A stretch of DNA of 64,000 bases from Salinarimonas sp. (GCF_040111675.1 NZ_CP157794.1:3555501-3619500); one strand, 5' to 3'; shown: positions 45,797 through 59,501, numbered from the stretch's first letter. Made by a program: numbers and translations. Notes: generated by a model not told the origin, from the sequence alone.

Positions 45797-46321
45797 TCAA
45801 TCGGACGAGCGCGCCGCTTTCCGTTCCAAGTCGATGAAGGCGAAGGCGTGTTCGTCCTCCGGACCGGCCGGATGCGGCTCGTGGAAGGTCTCACGAAACG
45901 CGTTCCGGTCAAAGTCCGGAAACACGGCGTCGCCCTCGGGCTCGGCCTCGACCCGGGTCAGATACAATTTGGAGGCGTAGGGCAGCGCCAGGGCGTAGAT
46001 CTCCCCGCCCCCGGCCACCACGATCTCGGCGGCTCCCATGCGCGCGGCGATGGTGTCGGCGACCGCCATCGCCGTGTCGAGGCTCTGGGCGGTGTGGACG
46101 CCCGGCGCCTCGAAATCCGGGTCGCGGGTGAGCACCACGGTCTCGCGCCCCGGCAGGGGCTTGCCGATCGACTCGAAGGTCTTGCGGCCCATGATCAGCG
46201 GCTTGCCCATGGTGAGCGCGCGAAATCGCCGCAGATCGCTCCTGAGGCGCCAGACCAGCTGGTTCTCGCGGCCGATCACGCCGTTGCGCGCCACGGCGGC
46301 GACGAGGACGACGGGCTTCAT
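45797..46321 (-). CDS. folA: Dihydrofolate reductase
   Basis: Reduces dihydrofolate to tetrahydrofolate with NADPH. It has 174 residues: VVLVAAVARNGVIGRENQLVW (Trp of the substrate pocket), LRRFRALTMGKPLIMGRKTFES, PGRETVVLTRDPDF and the nucleotide-binding VVAGGGEIYALAL. The start overlaps the upstream GNAT stop by 4 bp (ATGA). No thyA gene is visible, so it may have been separated or replaced elsewhere. It is upstream of hflKC, a common alphaproteobacterial order. Confidence 0.95.
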   Translation of the reverse strand: MKPVVLVAAVARNGVIGRENQLVWRLRSDLRRFRALTMGKPLIMGRKTFESIGKPLPGRETVVLTRDPDFEAPGVHTAQSLDTAMAVADTIAARMGAAEIVVAGGGEIYALALPYASKLYLTRVEAEPEGDAVFPDFDRNAFRETFHEPHPAGPEDEHAFAFIDLERKAARSSD

Positions 46322-46818
46322 GCCGCACCCTCCCGCGGCGCCGCGTCCGCCAGCCGCTCCAGCGCCTCCCCGGTCACCCGCATCACCGTCCATTCGTCCA
46401 TCGGGATCGCGCCGAGCGACCTGTAGAAGGCGATGGACGGCGCGTTCCAGTCGAGCACCCACCATTCGAGCCGGGCCAGCCCCTCCTCGCGGCAGCGCGC
46501 GGCGAGGCGCACGAGCAGCGCCTTGCCGATGCCGCGGCCGCGCGCGCTCTCCCGGACGTAGAGATCCTCGAGATAGAGGCCGTGCCGGCCGCGAAAGGTG
46601 GAGAAGTTGTAGAACCACAGCGCGAAGCCGACGGGCTCGCCGTCCCATTCGGCGATGTCGCAGAAGACGAGCGGGCGCTCGCCGAAGAGCGACGCGTCCA
46701 GCATCGCCTCGGTGGCGTCGACCTCGTGCGAGAGGCGCTCGTAGTCGGCGAGCTCGCGCACGAAGCCGAAGACCAGCGGCGCGTCGCCGGGCCGCGCGGG
46801 GCGGATCGAAAGGCTCAT
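46318..46818 (-). CDS. GNAT-family N-acetyltransferase
   Basis: Acetyltransferase of 166 residues, similar to diamine/spermidine-type (SAT-like) GNATs. It begins LSIRPARPGDAPLVFGFVRE, then has GFALWFYNFSTFRGRHGLYL, LEDLYVRESARGRGIGKALL (the acetyl-CoA loop R-G-R-G-I-G) and a C-terminal LDWNAPSIAFYRSLGA motif. It overlaps folA and the upstream oxidoreductase gene by 4 bp each, so the three are translationally coupled. The substrate is not known. Confidence 0.93.
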   Translation of the reverse strand: MSLSIRPARPGDAPLVFGFVRELADYERLSHEVDATEAMLDASLFGERPLVFCDIAEWDGEPVGFALWFYNFSTFRGRHGLYLEDLYVRESARGRGIGKALLVRLAARCREEGLARLEWWVLDWNAPSIAFYRSLGAIPMDEWTVMRVTGEALERLADAAPREGAA

Positions 46819-47462
46819 CGTCCGTCCCCGCCCGTGATCGCCACGGCGCGACGCGACCAGCGATGCTCGGCGAGCGCCCGCAGGAGGCAATCGGCGCAGT
46901 CCGCGCGGCTGATCGTGCCGCCGTTGAAGCCGGTGAGATCCTCGAGCACGCGATAGGTCCCGGTATAGGGGCCATGGGTCAAAACGACCGGGCGGATGAC
47001 GGTCCAGTCCCGGTCGGAGGCGCGCAGGAGCTCCTCCTGCCGGGTCTTGTCGGCGTAGATCGCGCCGAGCGCGAAGGGCATGGCGACGGCGTCGTAGAGA
47101 AAGCCGCCGTGCCCGCGGCTGTCGCCCGAGCCGACGCCGGTGATCACGCCGATGCGCATGACGCCCCTCGCGCGCATGGCGTCGAGGAGCCGCTCGGTGC
47201 TCTGCGAGAAGATCGTCACCGGCTTGCCGACGTCGGGGCCGTACGATCCCGCGCCGAGGCAATAGGCGACGGCGTTGGCGCGCTCCAGCGCCTCCTCGGC
47301 GACGCCTTCCTCCAGGATCGAGCCGCGCACGTGAGTGAGATTGTCGGCCGCGGCCGGGCCGAGGCTCCGGCCCACCGCGACGACGTGGTGTCCCGCGGCC
47401 CGGGCCTGCTCGGAAAGCGCCTTCCCGATGCCCCGCGTCGCGCCGATGATGGTCAGCCGCAT
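46815..47462 (-). CDS. NAD(P)-binding oxidoreductase (NmrA/SDR-like)
   Basis: A 215-residue Rossmann-fold protein. MRLTIIGATRGIGKALSEQA gives the G-x-x-G-x-x-G dinucleotide loop, followed by VVAVGRSLG and VAYCLGAGSYG. The body has VMRIGVITGVGSGDSRGHGG and TVIRPVVLTHGPYTG, as in atypical SDR/NmrA proteins that bind NAD(P) or flavin. The Y-x-x-x-K motif of classical SDRs is not evident. GAGAGA precedes the ATG. It is probably the first gene of the folA-hflKC string. Confidence 0.88.
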   Translation of the reverse strand: MRLTIIGATRGIGKALSEQARAAGHHVVAVGRSLGPAAADNLTHVRGSILEEGVAEEALERANAVAYCLGAGSYGPDVGKPVTIFSQSTERLLDAMRARGVMRIGVITGVGSGDSRGHGGFLYDAVAMPFALGAIYADKTRQEELLRASDRDWTVIRPVVLTHGPYTGTYRVLEDLTGFNGGTISRADCADCLLRALAEHRWSRRAVAITGGDGR

Positions 47463-47496
47463 GTCTCTCCTCGAGCCGGCGCGGGAGCGCCGGCGG

Positions 47497-47967
47497 TCAA
47501 TTGTTGGCGGCGAAGTCCGCGAACTCGCGCATCAGGTCCGACCAGACCACGAACGTGTCGTCGAGGTTAGCGCGCGAGACGCCGTGAGCAAGGTTGACGG
47601 TGATCTCGACGACGTAGTCGCCCTCATCGTCGACATAGGCGCGGCCGAAGATCGCGTTCTTGTTGAAGTCGTTCACGGCGTCGAGCGAGGACGACTCGAC
47701 GTCCCAGATGGCGCTGAACAGGATCGTGTCGCAGCCGGCGTTCTTCTCGCAGCCGTAGAAGTAGACGCTGTAGACGTTCCCGTCGATGCGCCCCTGAAGC
47801 AGCGGATCGCCCACCGGGTCCGTCTCCAGCGCGGCGGAACCGAAGCCGCGGGCGAGATCGAGGATCGCCTGCGGATCCGAGCCGTCGATCGCGGACTGCG
47901 CGGACACGCCGCTCGCCCCCAGAACCATCGCCGCGGCGAAAGCCGCGATCCGACCATGACGCGCCAT
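47497..47967 (-). CDS. YbjN-domain secreted protein
   Basis: A 156-residue protein with an N-terminal signal peptide (GRIAAFAAAMVLGASGVSAQ). The rest fits YbjN: LDLARGFGSAALETDPVGDP, YSVYFYGCEKNAGCDTILFS (two cysteines that may pair), and FNKNAIFGRAYVDDEGDYVV. YbjN proteins have a type III secretion chaperone-like fold. Gene neighbours give no clear clue. A GGGGGAGGG ribosome site precedes the ATG. Confidence 0.88.
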   Translation of the reverse strand: MARHGRIAAFAAAMVLGASGVSAQSAIDGSDPQAILDLARGFGSAALETDPVGDPLLQGRIDGNVYSVYFYGCEKNAGCDTILFSAIWDVESSSLDAVNDFNKNAIFGRAYVDDEGDYVVEITVNLAHGVSRANLDDTFVVWSDLMREFADFAANN

Positions 47968-48131
47968 GGCGCCCTCCCCCCTTCGATCGGCGACGTTTCG
48001 CCGCGCGGCGCACGCTACGCCGCGGCGGGCGGGCCGGCAAGCGTCCGCGGCATGCGATCGGGCGCGGCCCCATTCGGCCTCCTCTCGCGTTGTGTCCCCA
48101 GCCGAGGCGACACGACGAGAGGACGAGACAG

Positions 48132-49643
48132 ATGACCGAACGACACGGCGCCTTCCCGCAGACGATGGACATCGAGGCCGGCGTGCCGCTCGCCGATCTC
48201 CCCGACGGCGCCACCGTCGCCGGCGAATGGCGGGGCGAGAAGGTCCTCGTCGCCCGGCGCGGCGAGGAGGTGCTCGCGGTGGGCGCGTCGTGCACGCATC
48301 TCGGCGGGCCGCTGGCGAAGGGGCTCGTGGTCGAGGACACCGTGCGCTGCCCCTGGCACCACGCCTGCTTCTCGCTGCGCACCGGCCGCGCGCTCGAGGC
48401 GCCCGCCTTCGATTCCCTTCCGCGCTACGCGGTCGAGATCCGCGACGACCGCGTCTTCCTCGTCGACGAGATCGCGCCCGATCCGGGCAAGGGGCTCGCG
48501 CACGGGGAGGACCGCATCGTCATCGTCGGCGGCGGCGCGGCCGGCTTCGCGGCGGCGGACCAGCTGCGGCGGGAGGGCTATGCGGGCGCGGTGGTGATCC
48601 TCTCGGAGGACGCCGACCCGCCCTACGACCGCACCATGCTGTCGAAGGCCTTCCTGCAGGGCGGCAAGAGCGCGGACGCGCTCGACATCGCCACGGAGGG
48701 CGGGCTCGAGGGGGTCGACGTCCGTCTGGCCACGCGGGTGAGCGCGATCGACACCGCGGCGAAGACCGTGACCCTCGCCGACGGCGGCGCGCTGTCCTAC
48801 GCGAAGCTCCTCCTCGCCACCGGCGGCGAGCCGAACGCGCCCGAATTTCCCGGCGCCGACCACGAGGCGGTGCGCCTCCTGCGCTCCTTGCGCGACGCCG
48901 AGGGGATCGTCTCGCGGCTCTCCGACGGCGCGCGCGTCGTGATCATGGGCGCGAGCTTCATCGGCATGGAGGCCGCGGCGGCGCTGACGAAGCGCGGCTT
49001 GGCCGTGACGGTCGTCGCGCCGCAGGACAAGCCGATGGCGGGCGTGTTCGGCGAGGCCTTCTCCGACATGCTGCGCGCGCTCCACGAGGAGAACGGCGTG
49101 ACCTTCCGGCTCGGGCGCACGATCGAGGGCTACGAGAACGGCGAGGCCGTGCTCGACGACGGCGCCCGGCTGCCGGCGGATCTCGTCCTCGTCGGCATCG
49201 GCGTGCGGCCGCGCACGGCCTTGGCCGAGGCGGCGGGGCTCGAAGTGGAGAACGGGGTCGTGGTCGATGCGACGATGCGCACCAGCGCCGAGGACGTCTA
49301 CGCCGCCGGCGACATCGCCGCCTTCCCCGACCCGGTCGGCGGGGAGCGCATCCGGGTCGAGCACTGGGTCGTCGCCCAGCGCCTCGGCCAGACCGCGGCG
49401 CTCGCCATGATGGGCCGCGTCGCCGCCTACGACGACCCGCCCTTCTTCTGGACGAAGCAGTACGACCTCTCCGTCCGCTATGTCGGCCACGCGAAGGGGT
49501 TCGACCGCGTCGAGATCGAGGGCGACCCGTCGGCCCGCGACGCCCTCGCCCGCTTCATCGTCGACGGCGAGACCCGCGCCGTCGCCACCGCCGGCCGCGA
49601 CGCCGCGGCGCTGGAGGAGAGCGAGGCGATGCGCCGGGGGTGA
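48132..49643 (+). CDS. Rieske-type ferredoxin fused to FAD-dependent reductase
   Basis: A 503-residue two-domain protein. The N-terminal Rieske domain carries the 2Fe-2S ligands Cys54-x-His56 and Cys73-x-x-His76 (ASCTHLGGPLAKG, RCPWHHACFSLRTG). From about residue 125 there is a pyridine nucleotide-disulfide reductase fold with IVIVGGGAAGFAAAD (FAD), VVIMGASFIGMEAAAAL (NAD) and VYAAGDIAAFPDP. This is the AIFL/NirB-like reductase type, likely passing electrons from NAD(P)H to an unknown acceptor. The ATG at 48132 starts near the Rieske domain. It is a stand-alone gene. Confidence 0.92.
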   Translation: MTERHGAFPQTMDIEAGVPLADLPDGATVAGEWRGEKVLVARRGEEVLAVGASCTHLGGPLAKGLVVEDTVRCPWHHACFSLRTGRALEAPAFDSLPRYAVEIRDDRVFLVDEIAPDPGKGLAHGEDRIVIVGGGAAGFAAADQLRREGYAGAVVILSEDADPPYDRTMLSKAFLQGGKSADALDIATEGGLEGVDVRLATRVSAIDTAAKTVTLADGGALSYAKLLLATGGEPNAPEFPGADHEAVRLLRSLRDAEGIVSRLSDGARVVIMGASFIGMEAAAALTKRGLAVTVVAPQDKPMAGVFGEAFSDMLRALHEENGVTFRLGRTIEGYENGEAVLDDGARLPADLVLVGIGVRPRTALAEAAGLEVENGVVVDATMRTSAEDVYAAGDIAAFPDPVGGERIRVEHWVVAQRLGQTAALAMMGRVAAYDDPPFFWTKQYDLSVRYVGHAKGFDRVEIEGDPSARDALARFIVDGETRAVATAGRDAAALEESEAMRRG

Positions 49644-49674
49644 GAGGGCGCGGCGGGGACATCTGTCCGGGTCG

Positions 49675-50361
49675 TCATCCCCCGTCCAGCGCGTGCAGCG
49701 CGTCGGAGGCGAACTGGCGCAGGGCCATCACGACGAGCACCGCGGCCGTGGCGACGATCAGGACCCACGGGCCGACGAACCAGCCGAGATAGCCCAGCGC
49801 GAAGAAGAAGGCCCGCTGGCCGCGGTTGAAGTGGCGACCGGCGACGATGGTCATCTCGGCCGCGCGCTCCGCGCCGATCTCCGCCTCGGGCGCCGCCGCG
49901 TCCTGGGGCACGGCGCCGAGCAGGATCGCGGCGTAGTTGAACAGCCGGTAGGACCAGGCGAACTTGAAGAAGGCGTAGACGAAGATCACGCCGAGCCCGA
50001 ACACCTTCGCCTCGAAGGCGAGTCGGGTCGTGGCGACGCCGAAGGGCAGGTCCGCGAACAGGGCGAGCGCGGTCTCCGTCGCCTGGATCAGCGCCAGCAC
50101 GCCGCCGACGGCGAACAGCGCGGTCGAGGCGAAGAAGGCCGCGCCCGATTGCAGCGAGGCCATGATGGTGGAATCGACGATCCGGTTCTCGCGCGCGAGC
50201 AGCTGGCGCATCCACGCGCGGCGATGCTCCGCCATGCGGGTGTTCAGCGAGCGGCGCGACGGCCCGAGGCGCTCGACGGCGAGATGGTAGCCGCCCCAGG
50301 CCGCGAGGAAGAACAGGAGCGCGACGAGATCGAGCCGCGTGAACCCCTCGACCGCCTCCAT
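49675..50361 (-). CDS. DUF599 membrane protein
   Basis: A 228-residue inner-membrane protein with about four helices. Conserved parts include LLFFLAAWGGYHLAVERLG, LNTRMAEHRRAWMRQLLARE, RIVDSTIMASLQSGAAFFAS, and FKFAWSYRLFNYAAILLGAV with RHFNRGQRAFFFALGYLGWF. This is the DUF599 pattern. Function unknown. It is convergent with the Rieske gene and divergent from the rhodanese gene. Confidence 0.9.
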   Translation of the reverse strand: MEAVEGFTRLDLVALLFFLAAWGGYHLAVERLGPSRRSLNTRMAEHRRAWMRQLLARENRIVDSTIMASLQSGAAFFASTALFAVGGVLALIQATETALALFADLPFGVATTRLAFEAKVFGLGVIFVYAFFKFAWSYRLFNYAAILLGAVPQDAAAPEAEIGAERAAEMTIVAGRHFNRGQRAFFFALGYLGWFVGPWVLIVATAAVLVVMALRQFASDALHALDGG

Positions 50362-50445
50362 GCCCTCGCCTCCCCGCCTTGCGCCCCGGCGCGCCCTGCG
50401 CCACCCTCGCGCCCCCGAACCCGGACCGGAGGCTCACGCGAGACC

Positions 50446-50877
50446 ATGCCCCAGACCATCACGAAGGGCTACAAGGCGCTGCTCGAGGAGGCGAACGCCG
50501 CGATCGAGACGCTCCCGCCGACGGAGGCGATGGCGCTCGTCGGGCGCGAGGACGTGGTCTTCGTCGATCTGCGCGATCCGCGCGAGCTCGAGCGCGAGGG
50601 CCGCATGCCCGGCGCCGTGCACTGCCCGCGGGGCATGCTCGAGTTCTGGATCGACCCGGACAGCCCCTACCACAAGCCGGTTTTCGCGCAGGACAAGCGC
50701 TTCGTCTTCTTCTGCGCCGGCGGCTGGCGCTCGGCGCTCGCGGCGAAGACCGCGGCCGAGATGGGGCTCTCCCCCGTCGCCCATGTCGGCGGCGGCTTCA
50801 AGGCCTGGAAGGAGGAGGGCGGGCCCGTCGCCGACGGGGACCGCGGCGCGCCGCGAGGGTCGAAGAGCGGCGCTTGA
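50446..50877 (+). CDS. Rhodanese-like sulfurtransferase domain protein
   Basis: A 143-residue cytoplasmic protein. The rhodanese domain begins VVFVDLRDPRELEREGRMPG and reaches the catalytic Cys90 in FFCAGGWRSALAAKTAAEMG. VAHVGGGFKAWKEEGGPV is the usual end. Such domains carry sulfur as a cysteine persulfide. The ATG at 50446 is 61 bp before aspS-side DNA begins after its stop. The closest groups are single-domain rhodaneses of unknown acceptor. Confidence 0.9.
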   Translation: MPQTITKGYKALLEEANAAIETLPPTEAMALVGREDVVFVDLRDPRELEREGRMPGAVHCPRGMLEFWIDPDSPYHKPVFAQDKRFVFFCAGGWRSALAAKTAAEMGLSPVAHVGGGFKAWKEEGGPVADGDRGAPRGSKSGA

Positions 50878-50937
50878 CATCACCCCCGGCGCATGAATGG
50901 TGCGCGCGACGTCATTCCAGACAACCAAGGTCGCCTC

Positions 50938-52767
50938 ATGTCCGCCCCCAGCTCCGCTGCGATGCATCGCTACCGCACCCACACCTGCGCCGGCCTCCGC
51001 GAGAGCGACGTGGGCGAGACCGTGCGGCTGTCCGGCTGGTGCCACCGCATCCGCGACCATGGCGGCGTCCTGTTCATCGACCTGCGCGACCATTACGGCA
51101 TCACCCAGATCGTGGTGGACCCGGACAGCGAGGCCTTCAAGACGGCCGAGACCGTGCGCTCGGAATGGGTCATCCGCGTCGACGGCAAGGTGAAGAAGCG
51201 CCCCGCCGGCACCGAGAACGCGGACCTGCCCACGGGCCAGGTCGAGGTCTACATCGGCGCGCTCGAGGTGCTCGGCCCCGCGGCCGAGCTGCCCATGCCC
51301 GTCTTCGGCGAGCACGACTACCCGGAGGAGATCCGGCTGCGCTACCGCTTCCTCGACCTGCGCCGGGAGAAGCTGCACGAGAACATCATGAAGCGCGGGC
51401 GGATCATCGACTCCATCCGCCGCCGCATGAAGGACCAGGGCTTCTTCGAGTTCCAGACGCCGATCCTCACCGCCTCCTCGCCCGAGGGCGCGCGCGACTT
51501 CCTGGTGCCCTCGCGGCTGCATCCCGGCAAGTTCTACGCGCTGCCGCAGGCGCCCCAGCAGTTCAAGCAGCTCGTCATGATGTCGGGCTTCGACCGCTAC
51601 TTCCAGATCGCGCCCTGCTTCCGCGACGAGGACGCCCGCGCCGACCGCTCGCCGGGCGAGTTCTACCAGCTCGACGTCGAGATGAGCTTCGTCACCCAGG
51701 AGGACGTGTTCCAGGCGGTGGAGCCGGTGCTGCGCGGCGTCTTCGAGGAGTTCGCCGAGGGCCGGCGCGTCACGCCGGTCTTCCCGCGCATTCCCTACGC
51801 CGAGGCGATGCTGAAATACGGCATCGACAAGCCGGACCTGCGCAACCCGCTGATCCTCGCCGATGTCACCGAGCTCTTCGCCCGCGAGGACGTGACCTTC
51901 AACGCCTTCAAGAACATCGTGAAGCACGGCGGCGTGGTGCGCGCGATCCCGGCCCCGGGCGCCGGCGCGCAGCCGCGCTCGTTCTTCGACAAGCTCAACG
52001 ACTGGGCCCGCTCCGAGGGCGCGGCCGGGCTCGGCTACGTGATCTTCGAGGAGGAGAACGGCGCGCTCGTCGGCAAGGGGCCGATCGCGAAGTTCATCCC
52101 CGACGAGGTGCAGGGGCTCATCGCCGTGGCGGCGAACGTCAAGGCGGGGGACGCGGTGTTCTTCTCCGCCGGCGACAAGGGCAAGGCCGTGGCGCTCGCC
52201 GGCAAGGCGCGCACGCGCATCGGCGAGGAGCTGGGGCTGATCGACGCCGACCAGTTCGCCTTCTGCTGGATCACCGACTTCCCGATGTACGAGTGGGACG
52301 AGGACGAGAAGAAGATCGACTTCTCGCACAACCCCTTCTCCATGCCGAACTACGACATGGAGAAGTTCCTCGCGCTCAACCCGGCGGACTACGACGAGAT
52401 CCTGGGTATCACCGCCTGGCAGTACGACATCGTCTGCAACGGCATCGAGCTCTCCTCGGGCGCCATCCGTAACCACCGCCCCGAGATCATGAAGAAGGCC
52501 TTCGGGCTGGCCGGCTACAGCGAGGACGTGCTGGAGGCCAAGTTCGGCGGCATGCTGCGCGCGCTCGCGCTCGGCGCCCCGCCCCACGGCGGCATCGCGC
52601 CGGGCATCGATCGCATCGTCATGCTGCTGTGCGGCGAGCAGAACCTGCGCGAGGTCGTTCTCTTCCCGATGAACCAGAAGGCGGAGGACCTGCTCATGGG
52701 CGCGCCCTCCGACGTGACGGCGAAGCAGCTGCGCGAACTGCACATCCGGCTCAACCTGCCGGAGTGA
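50938..52767 (+). CDS. aspS: Aspartyl-tRNA synthetase (bacterial type)
   Basis: Class II synthetase of 609 residues from the ATG at 50938 (AAGG upstream); starts at 50893 and 50962 are also possible. The N-terminal OB-fold ([20 protein letters not shown]) binds the anticodon. The catalytic domain has motif 2 ([19 protein letters not shown]) and motif 3 ([13 protein letters not shown]). The bacterial GAD insertion lies between them. Alphaproteobacteria lacking AsnRS usually use a non-discriminating enzyme that also charges tRNA-Asn; that cannot be told here. Confidence 0.96.
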   Translation: MSAPSSAAMHRYRTHTCAGLRESDVGETVRLSGWCHRIRDHGGVLFIDLRDHYGITQIVVDPDSEAFKTAETVRSEWVIRVDGKVKKRPAGTENADLPTGQVEVYIGALEVLGPAAELPMPVFGEHDYPEEIRLRYRFLDLRREKLHENIMKRGRIIDSIRRRMKDQGFFEFQTPILTASSPEGARDFLVPSRLHPGKFYALPQAPQQFKQLVMMSGFDRYFQIAPCFRDEDARADRSPGEFYQLDVEMSFVTQEDVFQAVEPVLRGVFEEFAEGRRVTPVFPRIPYAEAMLKYGIDKPDLRNPLILADVTELFAREDVTFNAFKNIVKHGGVVRAIPAPGAGAQPRSFFDKLNDWARSEGAAGLGYVIFEEENGALVGKGPIAKFIPDEVQGLIAVAANVKAGDAVFFSAGDKGKAVALAGKARTRIGEELGLIDADQFAFCWITDFPMYEWDEDEKKIDFSHNPFSMPNYDMEKFLALNPADYDEILGITAWQYDIVCNGIELSSGAIRNHRPEIMKKAFGLAGYSEDVLEAKFGGMLRALALGAPPHGGIAPGIDRIVMLLCGEQNLREVVLFPMNQKAEDLLMGAPSDVTAKQLRELHIRLNLPE

Positions 52768-52777
52768 GGCGCGCAGC

Positions 52778-53206
52778 TCACGGCAGCGTCAGCCGCCCGT
52801 CGGGCTCGATCGTGACGAAGGGGTTGTGGGCGACCTCCCAGAGGATGCCGTCCGGGTCGGCGAAATAGCCGGAATAGCCGCCCCAGAACGCGCGCGCGGC
52901 CGGCTTCGCCAGCCGGGCGCCGGCCGCGACGGCCTGCGCAAGGACGGCGTCGACCTCCGCCTCGCCGCGCGCGTTGTAGGCGAGCGTGAAGCCGCGGAAC
53001 GCCGGCGCGTCGCCGCCCTCGACGTGCGCGTCCTCCGAGAGGGCGGCCGAGGGATAGAGCGCCAGCGCCATCCCGCCGAGCTGGATGAAGACGATGCGCG
53101 CGTTGCTCGCCGGCGAGACGCGCCAGCCGAGGCCGCCCTCGTAGAAGGCGCGCGAGCGCGCCACGTCCGCGACCCCGAGCGTGACGATGCTCAGCCTCTG
53201 CTCCAT
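52778..53206 (-). CDS. VOC-superfamily (glyoxalase/bleomycin-resistance-like) protein
   Basis: A 142-residue protein with two beta-alpha-beta-beta-beta repeats of the VOC fold. The first is LSIVTLGVADVARSRAFYEG with IVFIQLGGMALALYP. The second is FTLAYNARGEAEVDAVL with YSGYFADPDGILWEVAHNP. The FYEGGLGW and DPDGILWE blocks are characteristic. The metal site and substrate cannot be assigned. It is convergent with aspS, 10 bp from its stop. Confidence 0.9.
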   Translation of the reverse strand: MEQRLSIVTLGVADVARSRAFYEGGLGWRVSPASNARIVFIQLGGMALALYPSAALSEDAHVEGGDAPAFRGFTLAYNARGEAEVDAVLAQAVAAGARLAKPAARAFWGGYSGYFADPDGILWEVAHNPFVTIEPDGRLTLP

Positions 53207-53226
53207 GGCGCGCCCCCTCCCCGCCC

Positions 53227-53514
53227 TCAGCGAGCGCCTTCCAGATCCCGGCCCAGCTCCTGCAGCGCGCGGCCGAAGGCCTCGCCGCTCTCGCGCAGGG
53301 TGCGCTCGAAGCTCTCGGAGAGCCGCACGTCGGCGTCCGGGCAGTCGGGCACGCCCTCAGGGCGCAGGCGCGGGGTGATGCCGGTGCCGGGCGCGACGAG
53401 ATAGGCGCAGCCCGTGTCGGGGTCGCTCCAGATGAAGGGCTCGGTGTCGTCCTGCGCCTGCGCCGCCGCCATGGCGGCGAGGAGCGCGAGAACGGCGAGA
53501 GTCGGGCGGATCAT
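53227..53514 (-). CDS. Small secreted protein
   Basis: A 95-residue protein from the ATG at 53514 with a signal peptide (PTLAVLALLAAMAAAQAQ). The mature part has a short domain with two cysteines (DTGCAYLVAPGTGITPRLR and VPDCPDADV), which may form a disulfide, then a charged amphipathic helix (SFERTLRESGEAFGRALQE). Family not recognised. It lies downstream of the liv terminator and is probably its own unit. Confidence 0.7.
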   Translation of the reverse strand: MIRPTLAVLALLAAMAAAQAQDDTEPFIWSDPDTGCAYLVAPGTGITPRLRPEGVPDCPDADVRLSESFERTLRESGEAFGRALQELGRDLEGAR

Positions 53515-53639
53515 CGTCTTTCTCCAATCGTTCAGTGCGCGAAACCGACGCTCGCGAGCAGCTCGGTCTCGACGGCGCGGGAACAACAGCCGGGAGCCGC
53601 GCCGGTTCGCGTCGCCGCGAGAGGGCCGCAAACGAAAAC

Positions 53640-53664
53640 CCCCGCGCGGGTGCGCCGCGCGGGG
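53640..53664 (-). terminator. Terminator after livK
   Basis: CCCCGCGCGG and CCGCGCGGGG form a perfect 10-bp stem with loop GTGCG. On the minus strand it is followed by GGGTTTTCGTTTG. It lies 43 bp after the livK stop. Confidence 0.8.
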
Positions 53665-53706
53665 ACCGAAACGTCTCGCGTCGCGGGCGCGCGGCCCGCG
53701 GCGGGA

Positions 53707-54807
<1,101 letters not shown>

Positions 54808-54947
54808 CGGAACGTTCCCTTCTTTCGGATTAGACATCCCCGGAGCGGATGACGCTTGGCGAGCGCATCGCCGGGAGGCGGGGCCGCGCGCGCCGCGGCC
54901 GCAATTTCTGCGCATTTTGCGCAGCTTGTCGACTGGCTTTGCCGTTG

Positions 54948-55310
54948 TCAGTCGATTTTTCCGCCGGCGGGGGCCCGAGGCCGCCAGGTCAGCGGCGTCG
55001 AGGTCTCGTAGGCGAACCGGTATTGCCGGGTCATCAGGCCGGCGAGGGTGGCGCGGTGACCGAGCCACGCGATCCCCATCAGGATGACGGTGTCGACCGC
55101 GTAGTAATGCAGCGACAGGAGCGTGCCCCCGAACAGCGAGAAGTGGATGAAGCGCGCCGCCGCGCCGAGCAGCAGCATCCACGCCGCCGCCTGCCAGTAG
55201 GGCTCCCAGCTGCGGGCGATGGCCCGGCCCGACATCCAGGCCGCGCCGCCCGCGAGCACGACCGTGACGAAGAAGAAGACCCAGAAGGAGTTTTCCCACA
55301 GAATGCCCAT
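54948..55310 (-). CDS. DUF6867 membrane protein of the liv cluster
   Basis: A 120-residue inner-membrane protein with three or four hydrophobic helices: FWVFFFVTVVLAGGAAWMSG, PYWQAAAWMLLLGAAARFIH and YYAVDTVILMGIAWLGHRAT. It has conserved Trp and Tyr residues and a basic C terminus. DUF6867 genes sit between livF and livK in many alphaproteobacteria, as here. An accessory role in amino-acid uptake is inferred from that. Confidence 0.87.
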   Translation of the reverse strand: MGILWENSFWVFFFVTVVLAGGAAWMSGRAIARSWEPYWQAAAWMLLLGAAARFIHFSLFGGTLLSLHYYAVDTVILMGIAWLGHRATLAGLMTRQYRFAYETSTPLTWRPRAPAGGKID

Positions 55311-55321
55311 CGCGCCCTCCC

Positions 55322-56043
<722 letters not shown>

Positions 56044-56047
<4 letters not shown>

Positions 56048-56948
56048 TGCCCCACCTCCGCCTCGACGGCTTCCACTTCCTCGTCGTCGACGCCGAGATA
56101 GGCGGCGATCACCTTGGGATCGTTCTTGACGAAATCCGGAGTGCCGTCGGAGATCTTCTTGCCGTAGTCGAGCACGACCACGTGGTCGGAAATCTCCATG
56201 ACGACGCTCATGTCGTGCTCGATCAGGAGGAGCGAGGTCTCGCCCTCCCGCTTGATGCCGAGGAGAAGCTCGTTCAGCTCGGACGATTCGCGCGGGTTGA
56301 GGCCCGCCGCCGGCTCGTCGAGGCACAGCAGCACGGGATCCGAGCACATGGCGCGTGCGATCTCCAGGCGCCGCTGGTCGCCGTAGGGCAGGCTCGCCGC
56401 CGGCTCGTCGGCGCGGTGGATCAGGTTGATCCGCTCGAGCCAGCCCTTCGCCCGCTCGATCGCCGCGCGCTCCGCGTGCCGGTAGCGCGGCGCGCCGACG
56501 AGGCCGAGGAAGGTGAAGCCGGAGGCCCGCATCAGGTAGTGATGCTGGGCGACCATCAGGTTCTCGAGCACCGTCATGCCGCCGAACAGGCGGATGTTCT
56601 GGAACGTGCGCGCCACCTTGGCCTTGGCGTTCACGTCGTGGTCGGCCATGCGCTCGAGCAGGTAGAGCGCCTGTCCGCCGCCGTGCCAGGACTGATGGGG
56701 CGAATCGGTGAGCGGGTCGACGTGAGCGAAAGCCTCGCTCGAGCCGTGGGCGAGCGCCATGCGGCCTTCGGTGGGCTTGTAGAAGCCGGTGATGCAGTTA
56801 AACACCGTCGTCTTGCCGGCCCCGTTCGGGCCGATCAAGGCGGTGATCTCCCCGCGCCTCGCCTCGAAGGAGAGGTCGTCGACGGCCACCAGGCCGCCGA
56901 AGCGCATCGTCAGATGATCGATGCGCAGGATCGTGTCGTGCGCAGCCA

Positions 56949-56949
<1 letters not shown>
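56044..56949 (-). CDS. livG: Branched-chain amino-acid ABC transporter ATPase LivG
   Basis: ATPase of 301 residues. It begins with an extended start ([20 protein letters not shown]), then Walker [11 protein letters not shown] longer insert of about 30 residues (around [20 protein letters not shown]) precedes [20 protein letters not shown], longer than in E. coli. The signature is [15 protein letters not shown], and Walker [15 protein letters not shown]. The C-terminal extension ends with an acidic [14 protein letters not shown]. It abuts the livM stop by one base. Confidence 0.95.
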
Positions 56950-59200
<2,251 letters not shown>

Positions 59201-59321
59201 AGACGAAACGACCCTCGTCCCATGCGCCGCGGCGCCTCCGGGCGCCGGCGGCCGCTCTCCCCGGCCGGTTCCGGCCTCTTCTTCTCACGTTCCAGCACTT
59301 AAGCCGCTCGCGTGCACGGCG

Positions 59322-59351
59322 TCCATAGCCGCTTGCGAGATTTTTGTTCAA
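59322..59351 (-). promoter_or_regulatory. Candidate promoter of the liv cluster
   Basis: On the minus strand TTGAAC (59346-59351), 18 bp, then TATGGA (59322-59327) resembles a sigma-70 promoter. It lies in the 301-bp region before livH, which otherwise holds only the bfr terminator and no gene. The match is moderate. Confidence 0.4.
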
Positions 59352-59426
59352 GCCCGTTATCCGTGCCCCTTGCGCAAGGAACGGGCAGAGCGGCCGGCCG
59401 GCATGGGGAAGGCGCGGGCATGAAAA

Positions 59427-59453
59427 ATCCCGCGGGCGCGGGGCTCGCGGGAT
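59427..59453 (-). terminator. Terminator of bfr
   Basis: ATCCCGCG and CGCGGGAT form a perfect 8-bp stem with an 11-base loop. On the minus strand it is followed by TTTTTCATG. It lies 49 bp after the bacterioferritin stop. Confidence 0.75.
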
Positions 59454-59501
59454 CGCGTTCGTCGCGGGGGCGGCGCGGGCCGATGGGCCCGCGCGGCGGG
59501 G